A DNA stretch of 64,000 nt from Hallella mizrahii (lineage in GTDB: Bacteria > Bacteroidota > Bacteroidia > Bacteroidales > Bacteroidaceae): assembly GCF_009695775.1 (NCBI RefSeq), contig NZ_VUNG01000003.1, positions 109,760 to 173,759 on the forward strand, read 5' to 3'. Below, in pieces: positions 35,692-46,186 of the stretch. The stretch's first letter is position 1; every line of letters starts with the position of its first letter. The notes under the pieces are model-generated. The model searched no databases. It had not been told where the DNA came from and worked only from the letters and a program-made list of their open reading frames with translations. Made by a program: the position numbers and the translations under genes.

Positions 35692-37440
35692 TCATTGGAA
35701 GAGTTCACTCTCGCTCACCTCTCTGTCGCCAAAGGTGTAGGGCACCGTCTTGGCTTTGCCGCTGGCATCAGGCTTGAGGTTGGGGTTCTTGGTCTGGTCG
35801 GTATCACTCATCGGCAACACGAGGTTGGCTGCTGTGGCGATCTTCACGTCAGGTCCGGGAGCGGCGTAGTCCTTGCTGAGCTTGTAGGTGTTGGTGCTGG
35901 ACTCGAAGTAGCTGGCGTTGCGGTTCTGGTTGTTGAGGTAGTTGACCACTTCCTGCTGATGAGAGTAGCTGCGGCGGAGGAGCTGGAACCAATAGAGTCC
36001 TTCGAAAGCAAACTCCATGCGGAACTCGTGGCGCAGGTCCTCCCATGTGATGCTGTTCTTCACCGGCACCTGTGCCCGCAGGCGAATGGCGTTGAAGAGT
36101 TTGAGTGCTACTGCGTCGTTGGTAGCGTCGGCATCGCCCATGACGGCTTCGACATAGTTGAGATAGACTTCGGCCAGACGCAGCATATAAGTGTTGATGC
36201 CGCTGTTGTTGGGCTCGGAGAATCCGTTGACCTTCTTAGTGCCGATGACATACTTCTTGATGTTTGCGCCCTGCGACGACGGGCTTTCGGTCTTGCCATA
36301 GACATAGGGGGTGGAGGCGTCGGCGCTCAGTTCGGGATAGCTCTCGCCGTAGGAGGCTACACTGTAGTGTCGGCGGATCTTGTCGTCGACTTTGGTGTTG
36401 AGTGTAGGATCCTTGTAGTCGCTGAACTCCTCAAAGAGATCATAGGAACAGTACGTGGCTCCGCCCCAGGCATTCTGGTCGGCCACCATCGTGGACCAGG
36501 CCAGGAAGCGTGTCATGCTTTGAGCCGCACCGCCCACACTCGTGCCCGGAATGAACTGCAACTGGAAGAGGCTCTCTTTGTTGTTGTCGATGGTTGAGGC
36601 AGCGAAGAGGTCGCCATAGTTGTCAAGCAACTGTGCTCCACTCTCGTTGACGACTTTCAGAGCCGCTTTCTTAGCCAGATCGAGATAGTAGGCGTTGTGC
36701 TTGCCGCTGTTCATGTCGGTTTCCGCTTTGATGTTGCTGCCGTTGTACTGTCCGTCGGTAGTGAGTCCGGCCATGGAGAGGTAGAGGCGCGAGAGCATGC
36801 CGTAGGCGGCATAGCGTGTCACGCGTCCGGCTCCCGTCTGTGTCTTAGGCAGATATTTGGCGGCATACTCCAGGTCGCGGATGGCAAACTCCAGCACGTC
36901 GGTGCGGTTGTTGGCGGGCACTACATAGTTGTTGACCATGTCGGAGGTGTTGTCGTAGATGATGCCGCATCCCCACAAAGAGGCAATATACCAGTAGGCG
37001 GTGCCACGCATGAAGCGCGCCTCGGCAATGGCGGACTGCTTGGCAGCCTCTGACACGGCGGCGGTGGAATAGTTACGGATGTTGTTGATGGCATTGTTGC
37101 TCTGCGCCACCACGCTGTAGAGCGATCCCCAGGCCTCGGTGAGTCCCTGAGACAGCGAGGTCTCGGTGAAGTTGGTATAGGGGTAGATGTAGTTGGAGTA
37201 CTGGGCCGTGATGTTATTGGCACGCCCGTCGCCCATGCCATAGTAGAACTTATCGTTGAAGTCGTACCAAACATAGCTATAGAGCGGCCATACGGCTTTC
37301 TCTACGGCAGCGTCGGAGTCGAAGAAGTTTTCCGGCGTGAGCTGATGGCTGTTGGACTGAGAGAGAAAATCGTCGGAGCAAGAGCCGAGGACAATCGTCG
37401 AGGCCGCCAACATACCTATATATAATAATGTGGTTTTCAT
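35692..37440 (-). CDS. susD: SusD/RagB family nutrient-binding lipoprotein (xylan locus)
   Basis: Lipoprotein of 582 residues. Lipobox VLGSC is followed by SDDFLSQSN, typical of SusD start and surface export. TPR-type helical core (ARFMRGTAYWYIASLWG near residue 140, then RYAAYGMLSRLYLSMAG) and the C-terminal LRLAEVYLNYVEAVMG and REFAFEGL-like stretch (RMEFAFEGLYWFQLLRR) define the family. It caps the SusC barrel and captures oligosaccharides. The start at 37440 is chosen over 37449 by the signal peptide. It lies 45 bp after susC and 48 bp before the glycan-binding protein gene. Confidence 0.93.
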   Translation of the reverse strand: MKTTLLYIGMLAASTIVLGSCSDDFLSQSNSHQLTPENFFDSDAAVEKAVWPLYSYVWYDFNDKFYYGMGDGRANNITAQYSNYIYPYTNFTETSLSQGLTEAWGSLYSVVAQSNNAINNIRNYSTAAVSEAAKQSAIAEARFMRGTAYWYIASLWGCGIIYDNTSDMVNNYVVPANNRTDVLEFAIRDLEYAAKYLPKTQTGAGRVTRYAAYGMLSRLYLSMAGLTTDGQYNGSNIKAETDMNSGKHNAYYLDLAKKAALKVVNESGAQLLDNYGDLFAASTIDNNKESLFQLQFIPGTSVGGAAQSMTRFLAWSTMVADQNAWGGATYCSYDLFEEFSDYKDPTLNTKVDDKIRRHYSVASYGESYPELSADASTPYVYGKTESPSSQGANIKKYVIGTKKVNGFSEPNNSGINTYMLRLAEVYLNYVEAVMGDADATNDAVALKLFNAIRLRAQVPVKNSITWEDLRHEFRMEFAFEGLYWFQLLRRSYSHQQEVVNYLNNQNRNASYFESSTNTYKLSKDYAAPGPDVKIATAANLVLPMSDTDQTKNPNLKPDASGKAKTVPYTFGDREVSESELFQ

Positions 37441-37485
37441 ATTGATCATAAGTTATTAGGAATGATACACGTACTTATCATCATA

Positions 37486-40400
37486 TCAGAACGCGACGTT
37501 GATGCCAAAGGTGTAGATACGTGGAGAAGGATAGCGGTTGTAGTCGACGCCATTCTTCAGTGCATCGCCCCACAGCGAGCCGATCTCGGGATCGTAGCCG
37601 TCGTATTTGGAGATGGTGAACAGATTTTGAATGTTCATGTACAGCTTCAGATTGGTGAGATAGATCTTGCTGATCCATTTCCGTGGGAAGGTGTAGCTGA
37701 ACGAGAGGTTCTGTAGCCGGATGTAGGAGCCGTCCTCGATGAACGCGTCGCTGACGCGGTTGTTGGCGTTGGCGTAGCTGCTGGTGTAGAGTCGCGGCAT
37801 TGTCGTCGATGAGGCGTTGGCCACGTGATAATTGCGATAGTCGTCCGGACCATTGGGATCTATTTTTTCCACGCGGGCGTAGTTGAGCACGGTAGTGAGC
37901 AGGTTCGACGTAGAGCCCGTGACTTCGAGGGAGCGTCGGTTGTAGTTGAGCACTTTGTTGCCGTAGGAACCGGTGAACTGCAGTGTCAGATCAAAGCCCT
38001 TATAGGAGAAGGTGTTGCCAAAGCCAAAGGTAAACTTCGGTTCTGGGTTGCCAATGAAGGTCTCGTCGTTGTTGTCAATGACGCCGTCACCGTTGATGTC
38101 CTCAAAGATATAGTCTCCAAGCCATGCGCCGGCCTTGCCGATGCTTGTGCCGGTGGGTAGAGCGACGGGCTTCACGTTGCCTTGCGCATCCTTGTAGTAG
38201 AAGTCCTCGGGCTTGTCGAAACGGCCAATGACTTTCCATCCCCAGAACTGTCCGATAGGCTCACCGACCTTGGTATTGGTCACGGTGACGGTCTCTGAAC
38301 CTGTTTGGAACGAGCGTGGCAACGTGCCGGTCTCTGTGTCAAGGCTGAGCACTTTGTTGCGGTTGAGCGAGAAGACGATGTTGCTGGTCCACTGGAAGTG
38401 CTTGCTGTTGACGTTCACCGTGTTGATGGTAAACTCTATACCGGTGTTTCTCAGACTGCCTACATTGCCCCAGGGATTGCTGGCCACACCATAATTGCTG
38501 CCTGCACCGGAGCCCAGGAAGGCGGGCAGGTCGAGACGCATGAGCAAGTCGTTGGTCTTCTTGTAGTACCAGTCGAAGACCATACTGACGCGGTTGTTGA
38601 AAAGGCTCAGGTCGAAGCCGGCATTGTAAGAGTGTGTGGTCTCCCATTTCAGGCCGGGATTGGCGTTGTTGCCATTGAGCACGCCGACGCCCCAAGGCGT
38701 GTTGTAGGTGGTGAGCATGGCGAGATAGGCCCAGTTCTCAACGTTTTGGTTACCCGTGGCGCCCCATCCGAGTCTGATCTTGAGGTTGTCGATCGCCTTG
38801 ACCGATTTTAGCAGCTTCTCATTGCTTACGCGCCAGGCAAGTGCAGCCGAGGGGAACCAGCCCCAACGGTGACCGTCGGCAAAGTTGCTGGAACCGTCGC
38901 GACGAAGCGTGAACGTAGCCAGATAGCGGTCGTCGTAGCTGTAGAAGGCACGGCCAAAATAAGAGAACAGCGAGCTGTTGTCCTGATAGCCTACAGGTGA
39001 AGAACTGTCGTTGCTGCCTGCCGACGGGTCCTTGGCACTGTTCGAGGGGAAGCCGGTGGCCGACGTCACCTGCGTCTCGTAGTGATTGTGGCTCATCTCC
39101 TGACCCAGCATCGCATTGATAGCGTGACGACCGAATTTGTTGTCGTAGGTGAGGATATTGCGCCATGACCAGTATTTGGTGTTGGTGGCTGTCCATTTCG
39201 ACGTGCGTGTCTCGCTCTTCTTGATGCCGAAGGTATAGTCGGGCATGTAGTAATAATACTTATTGTCGTTGTAGTCGGTCGAGAGCTCGGTCCTCAGCGT
39301 CAGTCCCTTGATGATTTTGGCTTCGAGATAAGCGTTGGTGCGGAAGTTTTGCTTTTTGTTGTAGTTGGTCGTGATCTCAGCCAGGGCAACGGGATTGTCG
39401 GGCATCCACTGGTCGTCGGGACCGTCGTATCCGCCATCAGGATTCCTTACGGCTACAGAGGGTTGCGAGGAGAGAGCCGTGAGAATGATTCCGTAGCTGT
39501 TGGCCAGCGTGTTTTGCTTGCTGTCGGCGAGCGAGAAACTGACGCCGCCTTTCAGCCATTTCTTGATTTGCGCGTCGATGTTTCCACGCATGGTCTGACG
39601 CTTAAACGAAGAACCGATAGCGATACCGTCTTGGTCGAGATAACCTGTGCTGAAGGCATAGGTAACGGCTTGGTTGCCACCAGAAATGCTGAGATTGTGG
39701 CTCGTCATCAAAGCATGGCGGTAGAGTTCGTCCTGCCAATCGGTGCCGCTGCCGAGCAACTCAGGACGTACAAAGGAACTGACGGGATCTTTGATTTGTG
39801 CTGCCGCGATGTCATTGTAGTGTTGAGCATATTGCTGGAGATTCATCACGTCGAGCTTTTTGGGCATGGTCTGCCAGCCCACATAGCCGTCGTAGTTGAT
39901 TGTGGCTTCGCCGGCTTGTCCGCGTCGTGTGGTGATCATGATCACACCATTGGAGGCGCGGGATCCATAGATGGCCGTTGCCGAAGCGTCCTTGAGAATA
40001 TCCATCGACACGATATCGTTGGGGTTGATGGATGCCAGCGGGTTGGTGTTACCCTCATCGCCTGCCGAGGCGTCGATGATGACACCGTCGATGACAAAGA
40101 TCGGCTGTGAGGTGGCGTTGAGAGAGTTGGTGCCACGGATGCGAATTGTAGAGGAACCGCCCGGCGTACCTGTGTTGGCCTGCACCTGCACACCGGCAGC
40201 GCGGCCGGCGAGAACTTGGTCGATGCTGGTGGGAATCGACTTCTCTATCGATTTGCTGCCAACGGAGGTGACCGCACCGGTCAGGTCAGACCGCTTCATC
40301 GTGCCATATCCGACGACGACAACCTCGCTGAGTTGCTTGGCATCCTGACTGAGTGTGACGTCGTAGACAGCATTTCGGCCTACCTTGACATACTGAGTGT

Positions 40401-40647
40401 TGTAGCCCACGTACGATACTTCGATGGTGGCTCCGGCAGGCACAGACAGTGTGTACTTGCCGTCGAGGTCTGTCACGGTACCCGTGCCCGTGCCCTTTAT
40501 TTTCACGGTAGCACCTATCACAGGCCCTTCAGCGTCTGTTACAACGCCGTGGACTGTGCGGTTCTGTGCCGACGCGACCATTGGGATCGCCGAGATGATC
40601 CCCAAGGCAACGAGTGCCTTGATGGCTTGAAAACTTTTGTGTTCCAT
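37486..40647 (-). CDS. susC: SusC/RagA family TonB-dependent transporter (xylan locus)
   Basis: Outer-membrane TonB-dependent importer of 1053 residues. A signal peptide (IPMVASAQ) is followed by a carboxypeptidase-regulatory-like domain (VHGVVTDAEGPVIGATVKI), the TonB-box-like VVVGYGTMKRSD near residue 110, the plug (AGRAAGVQVQANTGTPGGS, SIRIRGTNSL-like) and a large beta-barrel ending YTFGINVAF. It imports the oligosaccharides delivered by SusD, driven by TonB. First structural gene of the locus, about 118 bp downstream of the regulator gene, with a -7 box at 40743-40750. Confidence 0.95.
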   Translation of the reverse strand: MEHKSFQAIKALVALGIISAIPMVASAQNRTVHGVVTDAEGPVIGATVKIKGTGTGTVTDLDGKYTLSVPAGATIEVSYVGYNTQYVKVGRNAVYDVTLSQDAKQLSEVVVVGYGTMKRSDLTGAVTSVGSKSIEKSIPTSIDQVLAGRAAGVQVQANTGTPGGSSTIRIRGTNSLNATSQPIFVIDGVIIDASAGDEGNTNPLASINPNDIVSMDILKDASATAIYGSRASNGVIMITTRRGQAGEATINYDGYVGWQTMPKKLDVMNLQQYAQHYNDIAAAQIKDPVSSFVRPELLGSGTDWQDELYRHALMTSHNLSISGGNQAVTYAFSTGYLDQDGIAIGSSFKRQTMRGNIDAQIKKWLKGGVSFSLADSKQNTLANSYGIILTALSSQPSVAVRNPDGGYDGPDDQWMPDNPVALAEITTNYNKKQNFRTNAYLEAKIIKGLTLRTELSTDYNDNKYYYYMPDYTFGIKKSETRTSKWTATNTKYWSWRNILTYDNKFGRHAINAMLGQEMSHNHYETQVTSATGFPSNSAKDPSAGSNDSSSPVGYQDNSSLFSYFGRAFYSYDDRYLATFTLRRDGSSNFADGHRWGWFPSAALAWRVSNEKLLKSVKAIDNLKIRLGWGATGNQNVENWAYLAMLTTYNTPWGVGVLNGNNANPGLKWETTHSYNAGFDLSLFNNRVSMVFDWYYKKTNDLLMRLDLPAFLGSGAGSNYGVASNPWGNVGSLRNTGIEFTINTVNVNSKHFQWTSNIVFSLNRNKVLSLDTETGTLPRSFQTGSETVTVTNTKVGEPIGQFWGWKVIGRFDKPEDFYYKDAQGNVKPVALPTGTSIGKAGAWLGDYIFEDINGDGVIDNNDETFIGNPEPKFTFGFGNTFSYKGFDLTLQFTGSYGNKVLNYNRRSLEVTGSTSNLLTTVLNYARVEKIDPNGPDDYRNYHVANASSTTMPRLYTSSYANANNRVSDAFIEDGSYIRLQNLSFSYTFPRKWISKIYLTNLKLYMNIQNLFTISKYDGYDPEIGSLWGDALKNGVDYNRYPSPRIYTFGINVAF

Positions 40648-40742
40648 GGTCCTTTTATAGTTTAGGTTGATGTTATAAGCGTATTAGGCTATGATCAGCT
40701 TTATGTAGCGTTTCATTTGTTTGCTGTGGATTGCCATGGACG

Positions 40743-40750
40743 CAAAGTTA
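40743..40750 (-). promoter_or_regulatory. -7 element before susC of the xylan locus
   Basis: On the minus strand TAACTTTG, about 95 bp before the susC start. No consensus -33 element, which fits a promoter that depends on the adjacent HTCS activator (inference). Confidence 0.55.
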
Positions 40751-40765
40751 AAAGTTTTTAGATTT

Positions 40766-43700
40766 TCATGGGTTCAGTTTTGTTTCATGCTCGTTTCTGT
40801 TTGTTTCAGACGTGTGCTGAGCGGCATATTGGCTGGGAGTGATCCCAAAATGCTTGCGGAAGACGGTGGAGAAATGCGACTGACTGTTGAAACCGCAGTC
40901 ATAAGCGATCTGTGTGATATTGATTTTTCCCTCCTCAATCAACTCTGCCGCCCGCTGCATTCTGATGTTGCGGATAAACTCGGCAGTGGAGATGCCTGTC
41001 AGCTCCTTCATTTTGCGGTGGAGCTGCGCACGGCTGATGCCTACGTCGGCGGTGAGTGTCTCCACACTGTATTCCGGATCAGCGAGGTGGTTATTGACCG
41101 ATTGCATGACACGGTCCATGAGTTGCTCATTGTTGCCTGTGGTAGGTGTGCGCTTGATATTCTCGACTTGGTCACGTGTTCCAGAGTATTTGCCTTTGAG
41201 CCTTCTGACGTTGTCGACGAGATTGTCAATGACAGCATGGAGCTCTTCCATGCTGAAGGGCTTCTCCATATAGGCGTCGGCACCCGAAGAGATACCTTGC
41301 AGACGGTCGACGGTCTCGCCTTTGGAGGTGAGCATCACCACGGGCACGTCGTTGATCTGAGGATTGCCCTTGATGCGTTTCAGCAGTTCTATTCCATCCA
41401 TCACGGGCATGATGATGTCGGAGATGACCACGTCGTAATGCTTGTCAGTCAGCAACGCCTGCAGTGCGTCGCGCCCATTGGCAAAGACGTCGAAGCGATA
41501 CCATTTGCCAAGCTCGTTGGCGATGTATTGCGTCAGCTCTGTATCATCGTCGACAAGCATCACGCGACAACCGCGATTGGCCTGCTGACGTGGAGAGGCT
41601 TGCGGATGCTGAGGCTTTGCAGCGCCTTGAATATATGGCAGTGTGACGGTCATGCAGGCACCGCTGCGCCCGTCCTGCCGGTTGGCTGCGAGGATCGTGC
41701 CGCCGTGCATCTTGACGATAGCCTGGCAGAGGTTGAGGCCGATGCCGGTGCCGGACAGGTGTTTGCCGGGATGGTTGCGGCCTTGATAGAAACGCTCGAA
41801 GACGTGACGTGCCTCCTGGCCGCTGAATCCGCAACCGGTGTCAAGCAAGTTGACGACGACAGAAGTCTCGTCGTGGGTGAGACGGAAGCAGATCTCTCCG
41901 CCATCGGGTGTGTATTTAAATGCGTTGGACAGCAGGTTGATGAGCACCTTCTCGAAATTCTGCGGATCGACGGAGAGCCACAGTTCCTTGTCAGCGTGCT
42001 CAAAGTTGAGGGCGATATGCCTTTCACGGGCGTTGTACTGAAACATGGCACAGACACCCTGTATCGCTGCCACCATGTCGGTATCGGCGTATTGCAGTTG
42101 CATCTGGTTCTTGTCAAGCTTCCGCTCATCCAGGATTTGATTGACGAGTAGCAGCAGTCTCTTGGCGTTGCGGTCGATAGTGTTGACATCGTTTTCCGAC
42201 GGTGTGCCACTCAACGTCTGTCGCAGTTTGGCCAAGGGGGCAAGGATGAGTGTGAGCGGAGAGCGGATGTCGTGTGTGGCATTGATGAGAAACTGCATCT
42301 TCTGATCTTCAAGGTCTATGGTCCGCTTGCGCTCGACATAGTACAGAACAGCCACTACGATGCCCACGGCAACAAGCGCATAGACAAGAAAAGCCCAAAG
42401 CGTGGCATACCACGGCTGGCTTATGACCACGGTGATGATCTCTTGGGGCGTAGACATCTGACCGTTGTACACAGCGCGGGCTTCTATGTGATAGGTGCCG
42501 GGCTTCATTTCGCCCAATGTCAGACGGTTCACTCCTGCTTCCAACGACATCCATGGCTGTTGGTCATTGATGCGATATTGATAGATGATGTCGGCAGCGT
42601 CTGTGTAGTTGAAAAGGCTGAAGTCGAAGGAGAGATTGTTTTCGTTGTGGTTGAGCTTCAGCTTCCCAAAAGGCAAAGCATGCTCTTCACCGTTGACAGT
42701 CAGGCGGGTGACGGACACGGTTCTGAGTCGGATGGTGTTGTGGCGCACGTGCTGTGGTGTGAACATCGTCAGTCCGTCGCTGGTAGCAAAGCAAATGTCA
42801 TCGTTGTCACTATGTATGGCAGCGCCCGGAATATACTCTGCCGAGGCGAGACCATTGCCGTGAATGTGACCGATGAAGCGGTGTCGCCGGTGGTCATATT
42901 GCCAGATGCCGTCGGTGGTGCTCAGCCATAGGTCACCGCTATGATCCTCCACGATGCCATAGACGGTGACGTTGCGCAGGGCTGTGTCGTCGGGCATTCG
43001 TCTTGTCGTCCGGTGTTGGCGATCGTAGACGAAAAGCCCCTCGGTGGTACCCACGAGGATGTCTCTGCGACGGTTCTCACAAAGTGCGTAGACCTGAATT
43101 CCCCGTAGCTGACATTGCCAGCCCAAGACAGAGAAGGAGCCAGTCACTGGATCCATGCAAGCCAGACCGTCTGCTGTGCCAATCCATAAGAGACCTTGAT
43201 GGTCCTTTAGCATTGTTCTCACCCAGTCGTTGATCAAAGAATGATGAGTTTTGGCGTTTTGAGCCATTGAATATTGCCGAAGGCGATCTGTGGTGGGATT
43301 GTAAAGCAGTAGTCCTTTTCCGAAGTTGCTCACCGCTAAGATTCCGCGACCGGCATCAGCGATGGCATTGATTCCCCAGCCCTGCACCTGTAGTTTGCAG
43401 GAGCGGGCACCGGTATTGGGGTCATAGCTCCACAGTGCGTTTTCAGTGCCGAGCCAGTAATGACCGTCAGCAGATCTCCATAGTGTGTTGGGACTCTCCG
43501 GTGCGCTGACTCTGCCACTGACAGTGCCGTCAGCAGAAAAGTGGTAGATGCCTGCTTTCTGTACGACACACCAGACGCCACCCTTACCATCAGCAGCAAT
43601 AGAGGACACGCTGCTGCCTAAGCGTACGCCCTTATCCGCAAAGGAGACGGCACGGAAAGGTGTGGCTTTGTGGCTGATGAGATAGATGCCTTTCTTGTAG

Positions 43701-44656
43701 CAACTCACCCATAGATTTCCGTCGCGGTCTTGGTAAATGTCATTGACGTTGGCTGCAGAGAGATTGAACTGAGAATTGTCATCGGTGACACTCTCGAGTT
43801 TGGAGCTTCCGTTTCTGATGACAAAAAGCCCATGACCAGAACTGCCGATAAAGAGATTGCCCTGCCTGTCGGCAATGCCTTTGCGCACAGATACTTGTTT
43901 GTCGAATATCGTAACGCCAGAACCGGCGTGTGAAAGGCTTGCCGTGGGCTCGTCGTAGTAGAGTATGCCATACATACAGATCATCATCACGCCATGCGGT
44001 CGCTGTATATAGCTCATCACCGGACCGACGTCGCTACGAAAATCGGTCACACGGCGCGGATGGAGTCCGTTGAGCGTCCAGCGGCTGATCATGTTGTTGT
44101 GGCTGCACCGCCAAAGCACGCCTTGGTGGTCAAGGAAGAGTTTGCTGGCAAACTCGTCGTCTTGCCCTCGTGAGAAGGCTTTAAGCCTTATGGCCTTGTT
44201 CTGAATCTTGTCGATGGCAAAGAGTCCGTATCCTGCTGTGCCGAGAAGCAGTTGACCATTGGCCGTCTCTACGATCGACTCCACACGAGGCTGTATTGTG
44301 TCGGGAAAACGATACCGGACAAAGCGATTGTGCCGTGCGTCGTATCTGGCCAGTCCTTTGCTGCATCCCACCCACAACTGCTTGTCGCGGCTGAGAAAGA
44401 GCGCCGTGATCTCGTTGCTGGGCAAGGATGTCGTGTCTGACTTTGCGGCATGATACACCGAAAAGTGGTAGCCGTCGTAGCGGTTGAGGCCATATTCCGT
44501 TCCGATCCAGATGTAGCCGTAGTTGTCCTGTATGATGCTGTTGGTGGTACTGGCCGACAATCCCTCAGCTGGAGTGTGGAGCAGGCCGTTGTCGGCAACC
44601 AGCACGAGGAAGACTGTCAGTAGGCTATATAATAATAAGGTGTAGCGTTTCAGCAT
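40766..44656 (-). CDS. Hybrid two-component system sensor/regulator (HTCS) of the xylan locus
   Basis: One-protein two-component system of 1296 residues. After a signal/TM segment, the periplasmic part is two seven-bladed Reg_prop propellers (repeats such as YGYIWIGTEYGLNRYDGYHF, DGNLWVSCYKKGIY) and a Y_Y_Y domain (to about 745). A TM helix at about 750-772 leads to HisKA (NATHDIRSPLTLIL, His near 795), HATPase (LLDTGCGFSG, GTGIGLNLC), a receiver (LVDDDTEL near 1032, phospho-Asp in VVISDIIMPVMDG near 1080), and a C-terminal AraC HTH pair (ISRAQLHRKM, AYDCGFNSQSHFSTVF). The XynR-type regulator senses xylo-oligosaccharides and activates the susC operon (family knowledge plus position). Confidence 0.94.
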   Translation of the reverse strand: MLKRYTLLLYSLLTVFLVLVADNGLLHTPAEGLSASTTNSIIQDNYGYIWIGTEYGLNRYDGYHFSVYHAAKSDTTSLPSNEITALFLSRDKQLWVGCSKGLARYDARHNRFVRYRFPDTIQPRVESIVETANGQLLLGTAGYGLFAIDKIQNKAIRLKAFSRGQDDEFASKLFLDHQGVLWRCSHNNMISRWTLNGLHPRRVTDFRSDVGPVMSYIQRPHGVMMICMYGILYYDEPTASLSHAGSGVTIFDKQVSVRKGIADRQGNLFIGSSGHGLFVIRNGSSKLESVTDDNSQFNLSAANVNDIYQDRDGNLWVSCYKKGIYLISHKATPFRAVSFADKGVRLGSSVSSIAADGKGGVWCVVQKAGIYHFSADGTVSGRVSAPESPNTLWRSADGHYWLGTENALWSYDPNTGARSCKLQVQGWGINAIADAGRGILAVSNFGKGLLLYNPTTDRLRQYSMAQNAKTHHSLINDWVRTMLKDHQGLLWIGTADGLACMDPVTGSFSVLGWQCQLRGIQVYALCENRRRDILVGTTEGLFVYDRQHRTTRRMPDDTALRNVTVYGIVEDHSGDLWLSTTDGIWQYDHRRHRFIGHIHGNGLASAEYIPGAAIHSDNDDICFATSDGLTMFTPQHVRHNTIRLRTVSVTRLTVNGEEHALPFGKLKLNHNENNLSFDFSLFNYTDAADIIYQYRINDQQPWMSLEAGVNRLTLGEMKPGTYHIEARAVYNGQMSTPQEIITVVISQPWYATLWAFLVYALVAVGIVVAVLYYVERKRTIDLEDQKMQFLINATHDIRSPLTLILAPLAKLRQTLSGTPSENDVNTIDRNAKRLLLLVNQILDERKLDKNQMQLQYADTDMVAAIQGVCAMFQYNARERHIALNFEHADKELWLSVDPQNFEKVLINLLSNAFKYTPDGGEICFRLTHDETSVVVNLLDTGCGFSGQEARHVFERFYQGRNHPGKHLSGTGIGLNLCQAIVKMHGGTILAANRQDGRSGACMTVTLPYIQGAAKPQHPQASPRQQANRGCRVMLVDDDTELTQYIANELGKWYRFDVFANGRDALQALLTDKHYDVVISDIIMPVMDGIELLKRIKGNPQINDVPVVMLTSKGETVDRLQGISSGADAYMEKPFSMEELHAVIDNLVDNVRRLKGKYSGTRDQVENIKRTPTTGNNEQLMDRVMQSVNNHLADPEYSVETLTADVGISRAQLHRKMKELTGISTAEFIRNIRMQRAAELIEEGKINITQIAYDCGFNSQSHFSTVFRKHFGITPSQYAAQHTSETNRNEHETKLNP

Positions 44657-44698
44657 GAGATTTAGATGTTATGTAGGGTTGATGGGATAGTTTCACTA

Positions 44699-44706
44699 CA
44701 AAAGTA
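44699..44706 (-). promoter_or_regulatory. -7 element of the HTCS gene
   Basis: On the minus strand TACTTTTG, about 42 bp before the start. No TTTG at the -33 position. Confidence 0.5.
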
Positions 44707-44740
44707 CATCTTTTTTATGAGAAAGCGACACGAATAGCAT

Positions 44741-44778
44741 AAAAAAACGGCAACCGTTCCTACGGAAGGTTGCCGTTT
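44741..44778 (-). terminator. tyrS operon terminator
   Basis: AAACGGCAACC pairs with GGTTGCCGTTT, with further TTCC/GGAA pairing and one bulged G. On the minus strand a run of seven T follows. It lies about 50 bp after the tyrS stop and insulates the HTCS promoter. Confidence 0.85.
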
Positions 44779-44828
44779 ATATCTTTGTTCGGAATTGCCG
44801 GAGTCTTATTCCGGAAACAGCCTGAGAA

Positions 44829-46127
44829 TTACTTCACCGTGATGAGGTAATAGTTCTTCTTGCCGCGCTGCACGAGCAGGTACTTGCCGTCGATGAGATC
44901 TTCGGCAGTGACGGGCTGGTCGAAGGCGGTAAGTTTCTCCTTGTTCAGGCTCACGCCATTGCCCTTGACCATCTTTCGCATCTCGCCCTTGCTGGGGAAG
45001 ATGTCCCAACCGTCCTGGCAGAACAGGTCGATGGCTTTTTGTCCGAGCTGGTCCTTGCCGAGTTCGTAGTGAGGCACATCCTTGAAGACGTCCACGAGCG
45101 TAGCCTCGTCGAGCTGAGCGAGTTGGTCTTTGGTGGCCTTACCGAAGAGAATATTGCTGGCGGCGATGGCCATGTCGAGGTCCTCTTTGGAGTGTACCAT
45201 CGTGGTGACCTCAGCGGCGAGTCGTTTTTGCAGCACACGGCGGCCTGGATCCTGACGGTGCTCGGCGATGAGCGCGTCGACGGTCTCCTTATCGAGGTCG
45301 GTGAAGATCTTGATATAGCGTTCGGCATCTTCGTCGCTGACGTTGAGCCAGAACTGATAGAAGGCATATGGTGTGGTGCGGTTGCGGTCAAGCCATACAT
45401 TTCCGCTCTCGGTCTTGCCGAACTTCTTTCCGTCGGCTTTGGTGATGAGTGGGCAGGTGAGGCAGAAGGCTTCGGCATCGTTGCCGAGCGTGCGGCGGAT
45501 GAGCTCTGTGCCGGTGGTCATGTTACCCCACTGGTCGTTGCCGCCGAGCTGCAGTCGCACACCATAGTGCTCATACTGATAGAGGAAGTCGTAGCCTTGG
45601 AGCAACTGATAGGTGAACTCGGTGAAAGACAGACCGTCGCGAGCCTCGCCGTTGAGACGTTTCTGCACGCTGTCCTTAGCCATCATATAGTTGACGGTAA
45701 TGTGTTTGCCGATGTCGCGCACGAAGTCGAGGAACTTATAGTCCTTCATCCAGTCGTAGTTGTTGACCAGTTCTGCTTTGTTGGGCTCCGTACCGTCGAA
45801 GTCGAGGAACTTGCTGACCTGCTTCTTGATGGCTTCCTGATTGTGATAGAGCGTGTCCTGGTCGAGGAGGTTGCGCTCCTGGCTCTTTCCCGAAGGATCA
45901 CCGATCATACCTGTGGCACCGCCGACGAGCAGATAAGGCTTGTGTCCGCAGCGCTGCAGGTGACGCAGCATCATGATGCCGCAAAGGTGTCCGATATGCA
46001 GAGAGTCGGCAGTAGGGTCGGTACCCAGATATGCCGAAACGAGATGAGTATTGAGATACTCTTCAGTGCCCGGCATGATTTGGGCGAGCATGCCGCGCCA
46101 TTTCAGTTCTTCTACGAAGTTTTTCAT
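44829..46127 (-). CDS. tyrS: Tyrosyl-tRNA synthetase
   Basis: Class I synthetase of 432 residues. The HIGH motif is LHIGHLCG near residue 46 and the KMSKS-equivalent is KKFGKTE near 235, as in bacterial TyrRS. The C-terminal S4-like RNA-binding domain ([20 protein letters not shown]) is present. The start at 46127 ([10 protein letters not shown]) is chosen; the upstream frame to 46220 overlaps yidD and has no family match. Last gene of the DUF4271-hemD-rnpA-yidD-tyrS run, 59 bp after yidD. Confidence 0.96.
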   Translation of the reverse strand: MKNFVEELKWRGMLAQIMPGTEEYLNTHLVSAYLGTDPTADSLHIGHLCGIMMLRHLQRCGHKPYLLVGGATGMIGDPSGKSQERNLLDQDTLYHNQEAIKKQVSKFLDFDGTEPNKAELVNNYDWMKDYKFLDFVRDIGKHITVNYMMAKDSVQKRLNGEARDGLSFTEFTYQLLQGYDFLYQYEHYGVRLQLGGNDQWGNMTTGTELIRRTLGNDAEAFCLTCPLITKADGKKFGKTESGNVWLDRNRTTPYAFYQFWLNVSDEDAERYIKIFTDLDKETVDALIAEHRQDPGRRVLQKRLAAEVTTMVHSKEDLDMAIAASNILFGKATKDQLAQLDEATLVDVFKDVPHYELGKDQLGQKAIDLFCQDGWDIFPSKGEMRKMVKGNGVSLNKEKLTAFDQPVTAEDLIDGKYLLVQRGKKNYYLITVK

Positions 46128-46186
46128 TTTTATATGTTTAGGGCTCATAGAGCCGATGATGTCATCAACAAAAGATGGAAGGGGAA

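Noticed and set aside
40721..42151. Plus-strand frame of 476 codons over the HTCS gene
   Set aside because: Shadow of the kinase/receiver/AraC coding sequence.
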